DNA of 6,849 nucleotides from Methyloceanibacter sp. (GTDB taxonomy: Bacteria > Pseudomonadota > Alphaproteobacteria > Rhizobiales > Methyloligellaceae), in contig JALHTP010000142.1 of NCBI GenBank assembly GCA_022865725.1, forward strand, positions 1 to 6,849, in the 5' to 3' direction. The translations under genes were made by a program, and so were the position numbers. The notes under the pieces are model-generated. The model had not been told where the DNA came from and did no database searches. It saw nothing but the letters and a program-made list of their open reading frames with translations. Position 1 is the stretch's first letter; every line of letters begins with the position of its first letter. Shown piece by piece: positions 1-5,301 of the stretch.

Positions 1-492
1 GCCCTGTTCCAGCATTTCGCGCCGCGGATCAAGACCTTCATGCAGCGTTCCGGATCGAGCGAGGCGCGCGCCGAGGAACTGGCTCAGGAAACCATGCTGG
101 CCGTCTGGCGGAAGGCCTTGCTGTTCGACCCGGCCAGCGCCACCGCGGCGGCCTGGGTATTCACGATTGCCCGCAATCTGCGGATCGACGATTACCGGCG
201 CGGACACCGTGGTGGAGGTGTGGTGGAGATCACGGATATCGCAATCGAGTTTCAGGTGGACGAGTCGCCGCAGCCGGACGCTCGCTTGGCCTCCTCGCAG
301 ACGGAAGCGCGCGTGCAAACCGCGCTGGCCGCGCTTTCGGACGAGCAGAAGCGCGTGGTCGAACTGTCGTTCTTCGAGGAAAAGGCGCACGCGGAAATCG
401 CAACAATTCTGGACATTCCGCTGGGCACGGTGAAGTCCAGGCTGCGGTTGGCGATGGGCAGGCTTCGAAATTTGCTGGGTGAACTGTCATGA
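1..492 (+). CDS. rpoE: ECF sigma factor, RpoE/ECF11 type, 5' end outside the window
   Basis: This is an extracytoplasmic-function RNA polymerase sigma factor. The frame is open from base 1 and reads ALFQHFAPRIKTFM before the first internal ATG at 40, so the true start lies upstream; 163 residues are visible and perhaps 15-25 are missing. Region 2 is recognisable in AEELAQETMLAVWRKA and WVFTIARNLRIDDYRR (core binding and -10 recognition). Region 4 lies near the C-terminus, in ALSDEQKRVVELSFFEE followed by the helix-turn-helix GTVKSRLRLAMGRLR (-35 recognition). An acidic linker joins the two. The stop overlaps the start of chrR in an ATGA, which points to translational coupling and cognate pairing. 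In Rhodobacter sphaeroides this type is held inactive by ChrR and released by singlet oxygen. The symbol follows that homologue; the inducing signal here is inferred from family membership. Confidence 0.93.
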   Translation, partial: ALFQHFAPRIKTFMQRSGSSEARAEELAQETMLAVWRKALLFDPASATAAAWVFTIARNLRIDDYRRGHRGGGVVEITDIAIEFQVDESPQPDARLASSQTEARVQTALAALSDEQKRVVELSFFEEKAHAEIATILDIPLGTVKSRLRLAMGRLRNLLGELS

Positions 493-1139
493 GCATTGAA
501 CATCATCCCGACGACTCGATGTTGGCGGCCTTCGCGGCCGGCACGCTCGATCATGGGCAGCACGTTGCGATTGCCACGCACCTCGTGTCCTGTCCGCAAT
601 GCCGCGCCTTCATGCACGCCATGGAGCATGTCGGCGGCGCCGTGCTGTCACGCCTGTCGCCGGCTCCGATGTCGAGCAATGCGCTGAAACAGGCCGAGGC
701 GCGGTTGAACGAGACGCCCCTGCCGGCCGCGATCCCTGCGGCCCCGACGGTGTCCGAGACCGAAGTTTCGGCATTGCCGGAGTTCGTGCGCCGCTACCGG
801 TTCGGCAGTTGGACGTGGATCGCGCCCTCCGTGCATGTACGTCCCATCGTGCTGCCGCAGACGAGCGACACGTGCGTCTTTCTGCTCAAGTCCGGCCCCG
901 GAACGAAGATGCTCCAGCATTCCCACACCGGCATCGAGATGACGTGCGTCCTCACTGGTGCGTTCAGCCACGACGGCGGACACTATGGGCCGGGCGATTT
1001 CGATTTTGGCGATGAGACCGTGGATCACCAGCCGGTCGTCGATGCCGGCCTGGAATGCATTTGTCTGGTCGCCATGCAGGGCGAGCTTCGCCTGAATGGT
1101 CTGATCGGCCGGCTCATGCAGCCCTTCGTGCGGTTGTGA
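489..1139 (+). CDS. chrR: ChrR-type zinc anti-sigma factor with C-terminal cupin domain
   Basis: This 216-residue cytoplasmic anti-sigma factor should bind the sigma factor encoded just upstream. The N-terminal anti-sigma domain has the zinc pattern His6, His31, Cys35, Cys38 (HLVSCPQC), the same numbering I recall for R. sphaeroides ChrR. The C-terminal half is a cupin-like domain with HSHTGIEM and GDFDFGDETVDHQP. It supplies His144, His146, Glu150 and His180, each offset by three residues from the second zinc site of the Rhodobacter protein. By analogy, the N-terminal domain alone inhibits the sigma factor, while the cupin domain is needed to release it under singlet oxygen. All eight expected ligands are present, so the protein looks functional. 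The ATG overlaps the sigma stop (ATGA). The DUF1295 gene follows after 9 bp, probably in the same transcript. Confidence 0.95.
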   Translation: MSIEHHPDDSMLAAFAAGTLDHGQHVAIATHLVSCPQCRAFMHAMEHVGGAVLSRLSPAPMSSNALKQAEARLNETPLPAAIPAAPTVSETEVSALPEFVRRYRFGSWTWIAPSVHVRPIVLPQTSDTCVFLLKSGPGTKMLQHSHTGIEMTCVLTGAFSHDGGHYGPGDFDFGDETVDHQPVVDAGLECICLVAMQGELRLNGLIGRLMQPFVRL

Positions 1140-1148
1140 GCGCGGGTC

Positions 1149-1958
1149 GTGAGTCTGCTCCAGCTCGGGATCGTTTCAGGATGCATCGGTGCCGGGCTTT
1201 GCGCGATGATGGCGGCGGCCTGGCGCATCCAGCAGAGAACCGGAAACTCCGGCTGGGTCGATGTGACGTGGACCTGCGGTACCGGCGGCGTGGCGTTCGT
1301 TGCCGCGATGATTCCGCTCGGACCGGGACCGTGGCCGCACTGGCGGCAAGTCACGGTGGCTGCTCTCGTCGCTTGCTGGTGCCTGCGGCTCGGGCTGCAT
1401 ATCGCTGCCCGCAATCGTGCGATCACAGACGATCCGCGCTACCGCCAGTTGACCGCGCAATGGGGAGATGACGCCGCGCGCAGGATGTTCTGGTTCCTGC
1501 AGTCGCAGGCCGCGGTCGGAAGCGTCCTAGCGCTTTCAATCGCGCTGGCGGCGCACAATTCCAATCCTGCCTTGCGCATTCAGGACATGCTCGGCGTTGC
1601 TCTCCTGATCGGAGCCATCATCGGGGAAGCGACCGCGGACCGGCAGTTGCGGCAATTCGCGTCCAATCCGGCAGACCGGAATGCCGTGTGTGACGTCGGC
1701 CTGTGGCGGTGGTCGCGCCATCCGAATTACTTTTTTGAATGGCTGTCGTGGCTCGGCTATCCGCTGATCGCGATCGATGCTTCGGGACACAATCCGTATG
1801 GCTGGCTCGCGTTGCTTGCACCGGCCTGCATGTACTGGGTGCTCGTCCATGTCTCCGGCATCCCGCCGCTCGAAGAGCACATGCTCCGCTCGCGGGGCGA
1901 GGCATTTCGTGCCTATCAGAAGCGCACCCGGCCGTTCTTTCCGTTGCCGAGATTCTGA
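1149..1958 (+). CDS. DUF1295 family integral membrane protein (steroid 5-alpha-reductase-like fold)
   Basis: This 269-residue polytopic membrane protein starts at a GTG 9 bp after the chrR stop. I chose that start because it keeps the first hydrophobic segment intact; the next in-frame ATG (1206) would cut into it. No strong Shine-Dalgarno is visible, so coupling to chrR is likely. The family signature is near the C-terminus: GEATADRQLRQF at about 159-170, then CDVGLWRWSRHPNYFFEWLSW at about 181-201, with HPNYFFEW (191-198) the most conserved part. An AYQKRTRPFFP tail is typical. Related folds include steroid 5-alpha-reductases and isoprenylcysteine methyltransferases, which act on lipophilic substrates using NADPH or SAM. 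No substrate is known to me for this branch. Its place in a sigma/chrR operon suggests a role in altering membrane lipids under oxidative stress, which is inference. Confidence 0.9.
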   Translation: MSLLQLGIVSGCIGAGLCAMMAAAWRIQQRTGNSGWVDVTWTCGTGGVAFVAAMIPLGPGPWPHWRQVTVAALVACWCLRLGLHIAARNRAITDDPRYRQLTAQWGDDAARRMFWFLQSQAAVGSVLALSIALAAHNSNPALRIQDMLGVALLIGAIIGEATADRQLRQFASNPADRNAVCDVGLWRWSRHPNYFFEWLSWLGYPLIAIDASGHNPYGWLALLAPACMYWVLVHVSGIPPLEEHMLRSRGEAFRAYQKRTRPFFPLPRF

Positions 1959-1963
1959 TCGCG

Positions 1964-2371
1964 TCAGCCGCCGCCAACCAGCTTCGTCACCGTCCAAAAC
2001 GACACCGCCGACACAATAGCTGCGAGCAAGGTGCCCCATGCGACGTCGATCAAGGTGAGTTGCGTCGTCCAATTGCGCAACGTGGCCTGGTTGGTCAGAT
2101 CATAGGTCGCGTAGGTAAAGAAGCCAAACAACGCTCCGTACAGAGTGGCGCTCCCGATCGATCCGCTCCTTAGGGCGGGATTGACGGCGAAGATCAAAAG
2201 CCCGATGGGATAGAGCAAATAAAATGCGATCGCCGGCGGCAGGTTGACTCCAGATATTGCAATGTCTCCGAGCGTCGGCCGGTAGAAGCGCGGCGCCATC
2301 ATGGCAAGCCACACCATGTCGCACGCGACAAACGTCATAAGCGCGGCGAGATAGCCAACTCCATAAGTCAT
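1964..2371 (-). CDS. DUF2177 family small integral membrane protein
   Basis: This 135-residue protein has about four hydrophobic helices and matches the DUF2177 family in motifs and length: FVACDMVWLAMM (about 14-25), PAIAFYLLYPIGLLIFAVNP (about 46-65), FTYATYDLTNQATLRNW (about 85-101) and IDVAWGTLLAA (about 108-118). I start it at the ATG at 2371. A TTG at 2407 would add 12 residues unlike the family. The few G residues upstream of the ATG make only a weak ribosome binding site. The gene converges on the DUF1295 gene with 5 bp between stop codons. An RpoE-like promoter lies about 60-90 bp upstream on the same strand. The molecular function is unknown. Conserved charged and polar residues in the membrane segments (D18, D91, N94, D109) suggest more than a structural role, but no reaction can be assigned. 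I recall this family near ECF/ChrR loci in other alphaproteobacteria. Confidence 0.9.
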   Translation of the reverse strand: MTYGVGYLAALMTFVACDMVWLAMMAPRFYRPTLGDIAISGVNLPPAIAFYLLYPIGLLIFAVNPALRSGSIGSATLYGALFGFFTYATYDLTNQATLRNWTTQLTLIDVAWGTLLAAIVSAVSFWTVTKLVGGG

Positions 2372-2430
2372 GATTGCAGCCCCATCGTTGCTTGGAACAC
2401 GATCCAATGCGTGTCCAACTCAATCTGTGA

Positions 2431-2460
2431 TGCATACGTTGGTTCGGGGCGAATGGATCA
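2431..2460 (-). promoter_or_regulatory. Candidate RpoE (ECF11) promoter for the DUF2177 gene
   Basis: Read on the minus strand, TGATCC (2460-2455) is followed by an 18-base spacer and TATGCA (2436-2431), preceded by CG. RpoE promoters of the ChrR-controlled type in R. sphaeroides have a highly conserved TGATCC -35 element and a looser -10 element at this kind of spacing. The element is correctly oriented for the DUF2177 gene, leaving a 5' leader of roughly 50 bases before the ATG at 2371. The -35 match is exact and the -10 is less certain. I saw no other TGATCC with a plausible -10 upstream of a gene in the window. Confidence 0.6.
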
Positions 2461-2763
2461 TGTGAGGCGGGATGCTCAGATCGAAATATTCAGTCTGAAA
2501 CGGCGGCTTTAATGAGTACACGGCCTAGTTTGATACTGCCGACTCATGCGATCCCCCACATCAATACCAGTGAACTCTCGGCCACAGTTCCGCGCTGCCA
2601 GCTTGCATGCGCTGGGCCGGCGGCTTGATTGAGGCGAAAGACCTGCCTTAATTTGCGGCAAAAGTCATGCTTGGGTCTGCTCAGCGGTTGGGTACCGCCG
2701 CGGCCGAACTTTGCTTCTTCGTATTTGGGCGAATTCGACAGGCCGCCTCAGGGGGAAGGGCGA
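2461..2763. other. Intergenic region between the divergent DUF2177 and hydrolase genes
   Basis: I see no gene here. The frame of the downstream hydrolase stays open back to a TTG at 2629, but the extra 45 residues are not hydrophobic and would bury the signal peptide, so I treat them as untranslated. A weak sigma-70-like pair, TTGATT (2625-2630), a 17-base spacer and TTAATT (2648-2653), could serve the hydrolase gene, but the match is poor and unproven. Nothing else stands out. Confidence 0.4.
2750..2760 (+). promoter_or_regulatory. Strong ribosome binding site that sets the hydrolase start
   Basis: The purine run AGGGGGAAGGG ends 3 bases before the ATG at 2764. Its AGGGGG/GGAAGG core sits at a normal Shine-Dalgarno distance. 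This favours the ATG at 2764 over the upstream TTG at 2629 and places a clean lipoprotein signal peptide at the N-terminus. Confidence 0.65.
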
Positions 2764-3936
2764 ATGTTGATTTTTGCGAGGCACGGCCTCCGAGTCCGCC
2801 AAGCCGGGACAGTGACAGTGGCGGTCACGCTCCTTTCACTGGCCTTCTTGCTGGCGGGCTGCGCTTCACGCCCCGAAGTGGGTGCGTTGCTCTCAAATCA
2901 CGTCGAAAGCGCCGTAGGTAAGGACCACACCATTCTGGTGGCGACGACCCGTGAGCGAGACTCTCGACCGGGCACATATTTCGGCGGTGAACGAGCACAG
3001 TCCGTCAGCTATGCAACGGTGACCGTGGCTGTCCCACCAACGCATGTGCCCGGGAAGATAGAGTGGCCGTCGAGGGCGCCAGGCAATCCCGAGACGGATT
3101 TCGTTGTCCGTGACGCTGCATATCTCGATAGCGAAAAAGAGTTCATCAAAACACTCAATGCCCAATTAGCCGTGCGCCCGCCCGGAAAGCGGAGGGTGTT
3201 CGTTTTTATCCACGGCTACAACACGATGTTCGCGGAAGGGCTCTATCGCTTTACCCAAATCGTGGATGACGCCGACGCCCCTGCTGTCCCAGTCCTTTTT
3301 ACCTGGGCCTCGCGGGGGCACGTGACGGATTACGTCTACGACTCTAATAGCGCGACGGCGGCGCGCGATGAGCTCGAGCACACGCTGCGCTTGGTGTTTG
3401 CTAGCAATGCAGAAGAAGTCAACATCCTCGCGCATTCGATGGGCAACTGGGTGACCGTCGAGGCTCTTCGCCAGATCAAGATTTCAGCGAAGCTACCCCC
3501 TATGAACAAGTTGGGAGCAGTCGTATTGGCGGCGCCGGACATCGACATCGATGTGTTCAAATCGCAGATGCGTCGGTTCGGCAAACCACGAAAGCCCTTC
3601 TTCGTAATTGTGTCTCACGACGATAAAGCACTGCGGTTCTCTGATTTTATCGCTGGCGGTAAAGAGCGACTGGGTTCGTATAGCAACGATGCGGAACTGA
3701 CTGCGTTAGGCGCGGTCGTCATTGATCTTACAGACGTTAAAGCCACCGATCGCAGCAATCACGCCAAGTTCGCGCAACTCGCCCAGATTGCCCCGGAAAT
3801 GCGACAGGTGTTTGAAGGAGGTGTGGCGACGCAGGAGAAGCCCGAAGCGGTAAAAGGTCAAGAGACGCTCGCCTCTGTAGTTGAAGGCCCGGGGGGCCTA
3901 GGTACGCCTATCCGGATCATACGCGCCGGCCAATAG
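2764..3936 (+). CDS. Lipoprotein-type alpha/beta hydrolase, DUF900 family
   Basis: This 390-residue predicted esterase-like hydrolase should be exported and lipid-anchored. The N-terminus has basic residues (R6, R10, R12), a hydrophobic core and the lipobox LAGC with Cys33. The hydrolase domain contains VFVFIHGYN (His150, oxyanion-hole region), ILAHSMGNW with nucleophile Ser225 (an AHSMG variant of GxSxG), and VSHDDKALRFSD, where Asp286 or Asp287 is the likely acid. SNHAKF supplies the likely catalytic His333. The LAAPDIDIDVF and FIAGGKERLGSY segments are typical of DUF900. After about residue 345 the tail is probably disordered. The substrate is unknown; related proteins are annotated only as esterases or lipases. 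The gene stands alone and diverges from the DUF2177 gene. No RpoE-type promoter precedes it, so it probably does not belong to that regulon. Confidence 0.88.
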   Translation: MLIFARHGLRVRQAGTVTVAVTLLSLAFLLAGCASRPEVGALLSNHVESAVGKDHTILVATTRERDSRPGTYFGGERAQSVSYATVTVAVPPTHVPGKIEWPSRAPGNPETDFVVRDAAYLDSEKEFIKTLNAQLAVRPPGKRRVFVFIHGYNTMFAEGLYRFTQIVDDADAPAVPVLFTWASRGHVTDYVYDSNSATAARDELEHTLRLVFASNAEEVNILAHSMGNWVTVEALRQIKISAKLPPMNKLGAVVLAAPDIDIDVFKSQMRRFGKPRKPFFVIVSHDDKALRFSDFIAGGKERLGSYSNDAELTALGAVVIDLTDVKATDRSNHAKFAQLAQIAPEMRQVFEGGVATQEKPEAVKGQETLASVVEGPGGLGTPIRIIRAGQ

Positions 3937-3987
3937 ATTGTAGCGTCGGCCGATATCAAATGAAGCGCCCGCCGAATTTCCGGGAAA

Positions 3988-4062
3988 ATGTCTGCTTCTG
4001 GCATTAAGCGGACCAACTTAGCGACGCGCTATTGCGTCAGCTTTTTGATCCTGAGCGGACAT
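3988..4062. repeat. Hairpin repeat resembling a dispersed Bradyrhizobiaceae intergenic element
   Basis: GTCTGCTT (3990-3997), an 8-base loop and AAGCGGAC (4006-4013) form an 8-bp hairpin with one G-U pair in RNA. A further GAGCGGACAT (4053-4062) is an 8/10 inverted match to ATGTCTGCTT (3988-3997), giving the element matching outer ends. Reading from 3988 gives a 38-codon frame beginning MSASGIKRTNL. From memory, Bradyrhizobium and Rhodopseudomonas annotations contain many spurious small proteins starting MSAxGxKRT, produced by such repeats. I therefore treat this as a repeat, not a gene. Confidence 0.5.
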
Positions 4063-4090
4063 GAGACCGAACTGCTCAGCCCCGGCATTG

Positions 4091-4141
4091 TCAGACAAAC
4101 CTGAACGGCCCTGCGAAGGGTGCTGGTCTGAGGCGTTCAGG
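4091..4141. other. Palindromic, potentially structured stretch
   Basis: CCTGAACG (4100-4107) pairs perfectly with CGTTCAGG (4134-4141). Inside it, CCCT-GCGA-AGGG (4109-4120) is a small hairpin closed by a GNRA-type tetraloop. TCAGAC (4091-4096) can pair with GTCTGA (4126-4131), but this crosses the first stem, so the two would be alternatives or a pseudoknot. No T-tract follows, so this is not a standard terminator for the hydrolase gene. Function unknown. Confidence 0.35.
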
Positions 4142-4191
4142 CCGCGAGTTGACGCCTGTGCTTTCCGAAAATTCCATCCGGCCTAGATTCT

Positions 4192-4261
4192 TTCCCTGTT
4201 AGCGGGAAACAATTCCCTGTTAGCTCCAGAAAATTCCCTGTTCAGGTGCGTAGGGAATTTT
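4192..4261. repeat. TTCCCTGTT array with exact 21-bp period, ending in a perfect 10-bp stem
   Basis: TTCCCTGTT starts at 4192, 4213 and 4234, exactly 21 bp apart. The first two units share 16 of 21 bases, including the first 12. AAAATTCCCT (4230-4239) and AGGGAATTTT (4252-4261) are perfect inverted repeats around a 12-base spacer. GGGAA-ACAA-TTCCC (4204-4217) is a smaller hairpin inside the array. Read on the minus strand, the period is seven codons (NREFSGA, NRELFPA, NRERI). Similar NREF-like strings occur, as I recall, in spurious predicted proteins from alphaproteobacteria, which suggests a dispersed intergenic repeat. Confidence 0.65.
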
Positions 4262-4327
4262 GGCGTAACCAGCTGACTTATAGTCGGAAAACCGAGCCGG
4301 CTTCCCGCCTTCGCGGCTAGATCTGCG

Positions 4328-4364
4328 AAATTTCCCTGTATTTTCCCAGTGATCAGGGAATTTT
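4328..4364. repeat. Second inverted pair of the TTCCCTG/CAGGGAA repeat
   Basis: AAATTTCCCTG (4328-4338) and CAGGGAATTTT (4354-4364) pair at 10 of 11 positions around a 15-base spacer. The core is the same as in the array about 70 bp upstream, so the two probably belong to one repeat element spanning roughly 4192-4364. Confidence 0.55.
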
Positions 4365-4414
4365 GACCAGCGGAGAGCCGTTCGCTGCAGACTGCCAGCA
4401 CAGCCACTGTCAAC

Positions 4415-4460
4415 GCCGGAGTATAAATGCATCGGTTTGCCGGAGCAAAAATACATCAGT
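4415..4460. repeat. Two 22-bp direct repeats at the IS end, probable transposase binding sites
   Basis: The copies at 4415-4436 and 4439-4460 both begin GCCGGAG and match at 18 of 22 positions, with a 24-bp period of just over two helical turns. IS21-family ends are known to carry repeated sequences thought to bind IstA, so this is the likely role. Their position just inside the TGT at 4408 supports the proposed element end. Confidence 0.6.
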
Positions 4461-4472
4461 GATGCTGGCAAG

Positions 4473-4500
4473 AAGGCCCCCGAACTGGGGGCCTTTTCTT
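4473..4500. terminator. Intrinsic terminator between istB and the IS end
   Basis: AAGGCCCCC (4473-4481), a GAACT loop and GGGGGCCTT (4487-4495) form a perfect 9-bp G/C-rich stem. On the plus strand the T-rich tract TTTTCTT (4494-4500) follows, which would stop outside transcription from entering istB in antisense. On the minus strand a shorter T run follows, so it could also end the istAB transcript 6 bases past the istB stop. It is probably bidirectional and stronger on the plus strand. Confidence 0.7.
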
Positions 4501-4506
4501 CAGGCA

Positions 4507-5301
4507 TCAGTCTTGGGTCGGATGATCCGCCGGTGTGTCCGAGCTGGCACGGCGTGAGCGGCGCTTGCTCTGATTGAGCCTGTAGCTATCGCCGTTCATT
4601 TGCAGGATATGGACGTGATGGGTGAGCCGGTCGAGCAGCGCACCGGTGAGCCGCTCGGAACCGAACACGCTGGTCCATTCGTCGAACGGCAGGTTCGAGG
4701 TGACGACGGTTGAACCGCGCTCATATCGCTGGCTGAACACCTCGAACAACAGCTCGGCGCCGGTCTGTGAGAGCGGCACATATCCAAGCTCGTCGATAAT
4801 CAAGAGCTTGTATCCGGCGAGCTGCCGCTGCAGGCGAAGCAACCGCTTCTCGTCGCGAGCCTCCAGCAGTTCATGGACGAGAGCCGCGGCGGTGCTGAAG
4901 CCAACCGACAGCCCCTTCTGGCAGGCCGCGAGACCGAGCCCGAGACCGATGTGCGTCTTGCCGGTGCCGCTGTTGCCGACCGCGATGATGTTCTCCCGGC
5001 GGGTCACATACTCCGAGCGGGCGAGCTCCAGCACGAGGGTCTTGTTGAGCGACGGAATGGCAGCGAAGTCGAAGCTGTCCAGGCTCTTCACGGCCGGGAA
5101 CCGCGCCTCCTTGATCCGACGCTCCACCATGCGCCGTTCGCGGTCGATCAGCTCCAGTTCGGCCAGGCGCAGCAGATAGCGGATATGATCGAGGCCCTCG
5201 GCGGCGCACTGCCGAGCGAGCTTGTCGTACTCGCGCAGGAACGTCGGCAGCTTGAGCGCCTTCAGGTGATGAGCGAGCAGAAGCTGGGGCGTATCGGTCA
5301 T
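4507..5301 (-). CDS. istB: IS21 helper ATPase IstB (AAA+)
   Basis: This 264-residue ATPase assists the transposase in target capture and strand transfer. Walker A is GNSGTGKT (109-116, with Lys115 and Thr116), Walker B is LLIIDE (166-171, Asp170 and Glu171), and a sensor-1-like TSNLP lies at 201-205. The N-terminal helical part (about 1-75, from LLLAHHLKALKLPTFLREY) is typical of IstB. I chose the ATG at 5301 because it overlaps the istA stop as ATGA; the frame is open further upstream to 5421, but that stretch lies within istA. Length is normal for the family. The C-terminal end is basic (KRRSRR) and then polar. No frameshift or missing motif is seen, so the protein looks active. Confidence 0.95.
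   Translation of the reverse strand: MTDTPQLLLAHHLKALKLPTFLREYDKLARQCAAEGLDHIRYLLRLAELELIDRERRMVERRIKEARFPAVKSLDSFDFAAIPSLNKTLVLELARSEYVTRRENIIAVGNSGTGKTHIGLGLGLAACQKGLSVGFSTAAALVHELLEARDEKRLLRLQRQLAGYKLLIIDELGYVPLSQTGAELLFEVFSQRYERGSTVVTSNLPFDEWTSVFGSERLTGALLDRLTHHVHILQMNGDSYRLNQSKRRSRRASSDTPADHPTQD

Larger units (their letters stand above)
3937..4407. other. Gene-free repeat patchwork between the hydrolase gene and the insertion sequence
   Basis: No open frame here has a credible start, ribosome binding site or family match. The stretch is instead dense in short repeats and inverted repeats, listed separately: a hairpin repeat at 3988-4062, a palindromic stretch at 4091-4141, a 21-bp-period array at 4192-4261 and an inverted pair at 4328-4364. 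The part after about 4160 is visibly richer in A/T than the neighbouring genes. No clear intrinsic terminator follows the hydrolase stop. Confidence 0.6.

Noticed and set aside
2625..2653. TTGATT-17-TTAATT as a housekeeping promoter for the hydrolase gene
   Set aside because: Only 4/6 and 3/6 matches to the sigma-70 hexamers, which is close to chance; mentioned within the intergenic entry but not called as a promoter.
2629..2763. 45-codon N-terminal extension of the hydrolase from a TTG at 2629
   Set aside because: It would place a long polar stretch ahead of a signal peptide and lacks a good ribosome binding site, whereas the ATG at 2764 has a strong one and a correct lipobox distance.
4046..4075. 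Second TGATCC on the plus strand as a possible RpoE promoter
   Set aside because: The bases 18 positions downstream (AACTGC) do not resemble a -10 element, no gene follows on that strand, and the site lies inside a dispersed repeat.
4192..4261. CRISPR-like array
   Set aside because: The 21-bp units have conserved cores of only 9-12 bp and similar, very short spacers, and no cas genes are present.
4183..4413. 76-codon minus-strand frame containing NREFSGA-like repeats
   Set aside because: It starts at a TTG, lies entirely over the TTCCCTGTT repeats and hairpins, and has no family match; the periodic peptide is explained by the 21-bp DNA period.
4622..5179. 185-codon plus-strand frame opposite istB
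   Set aside because: It is a G/C-rich antisense shadow, strongly Ser/Arg/Pro-biased and with no domain, while istB on the other strand has all expected motifs.
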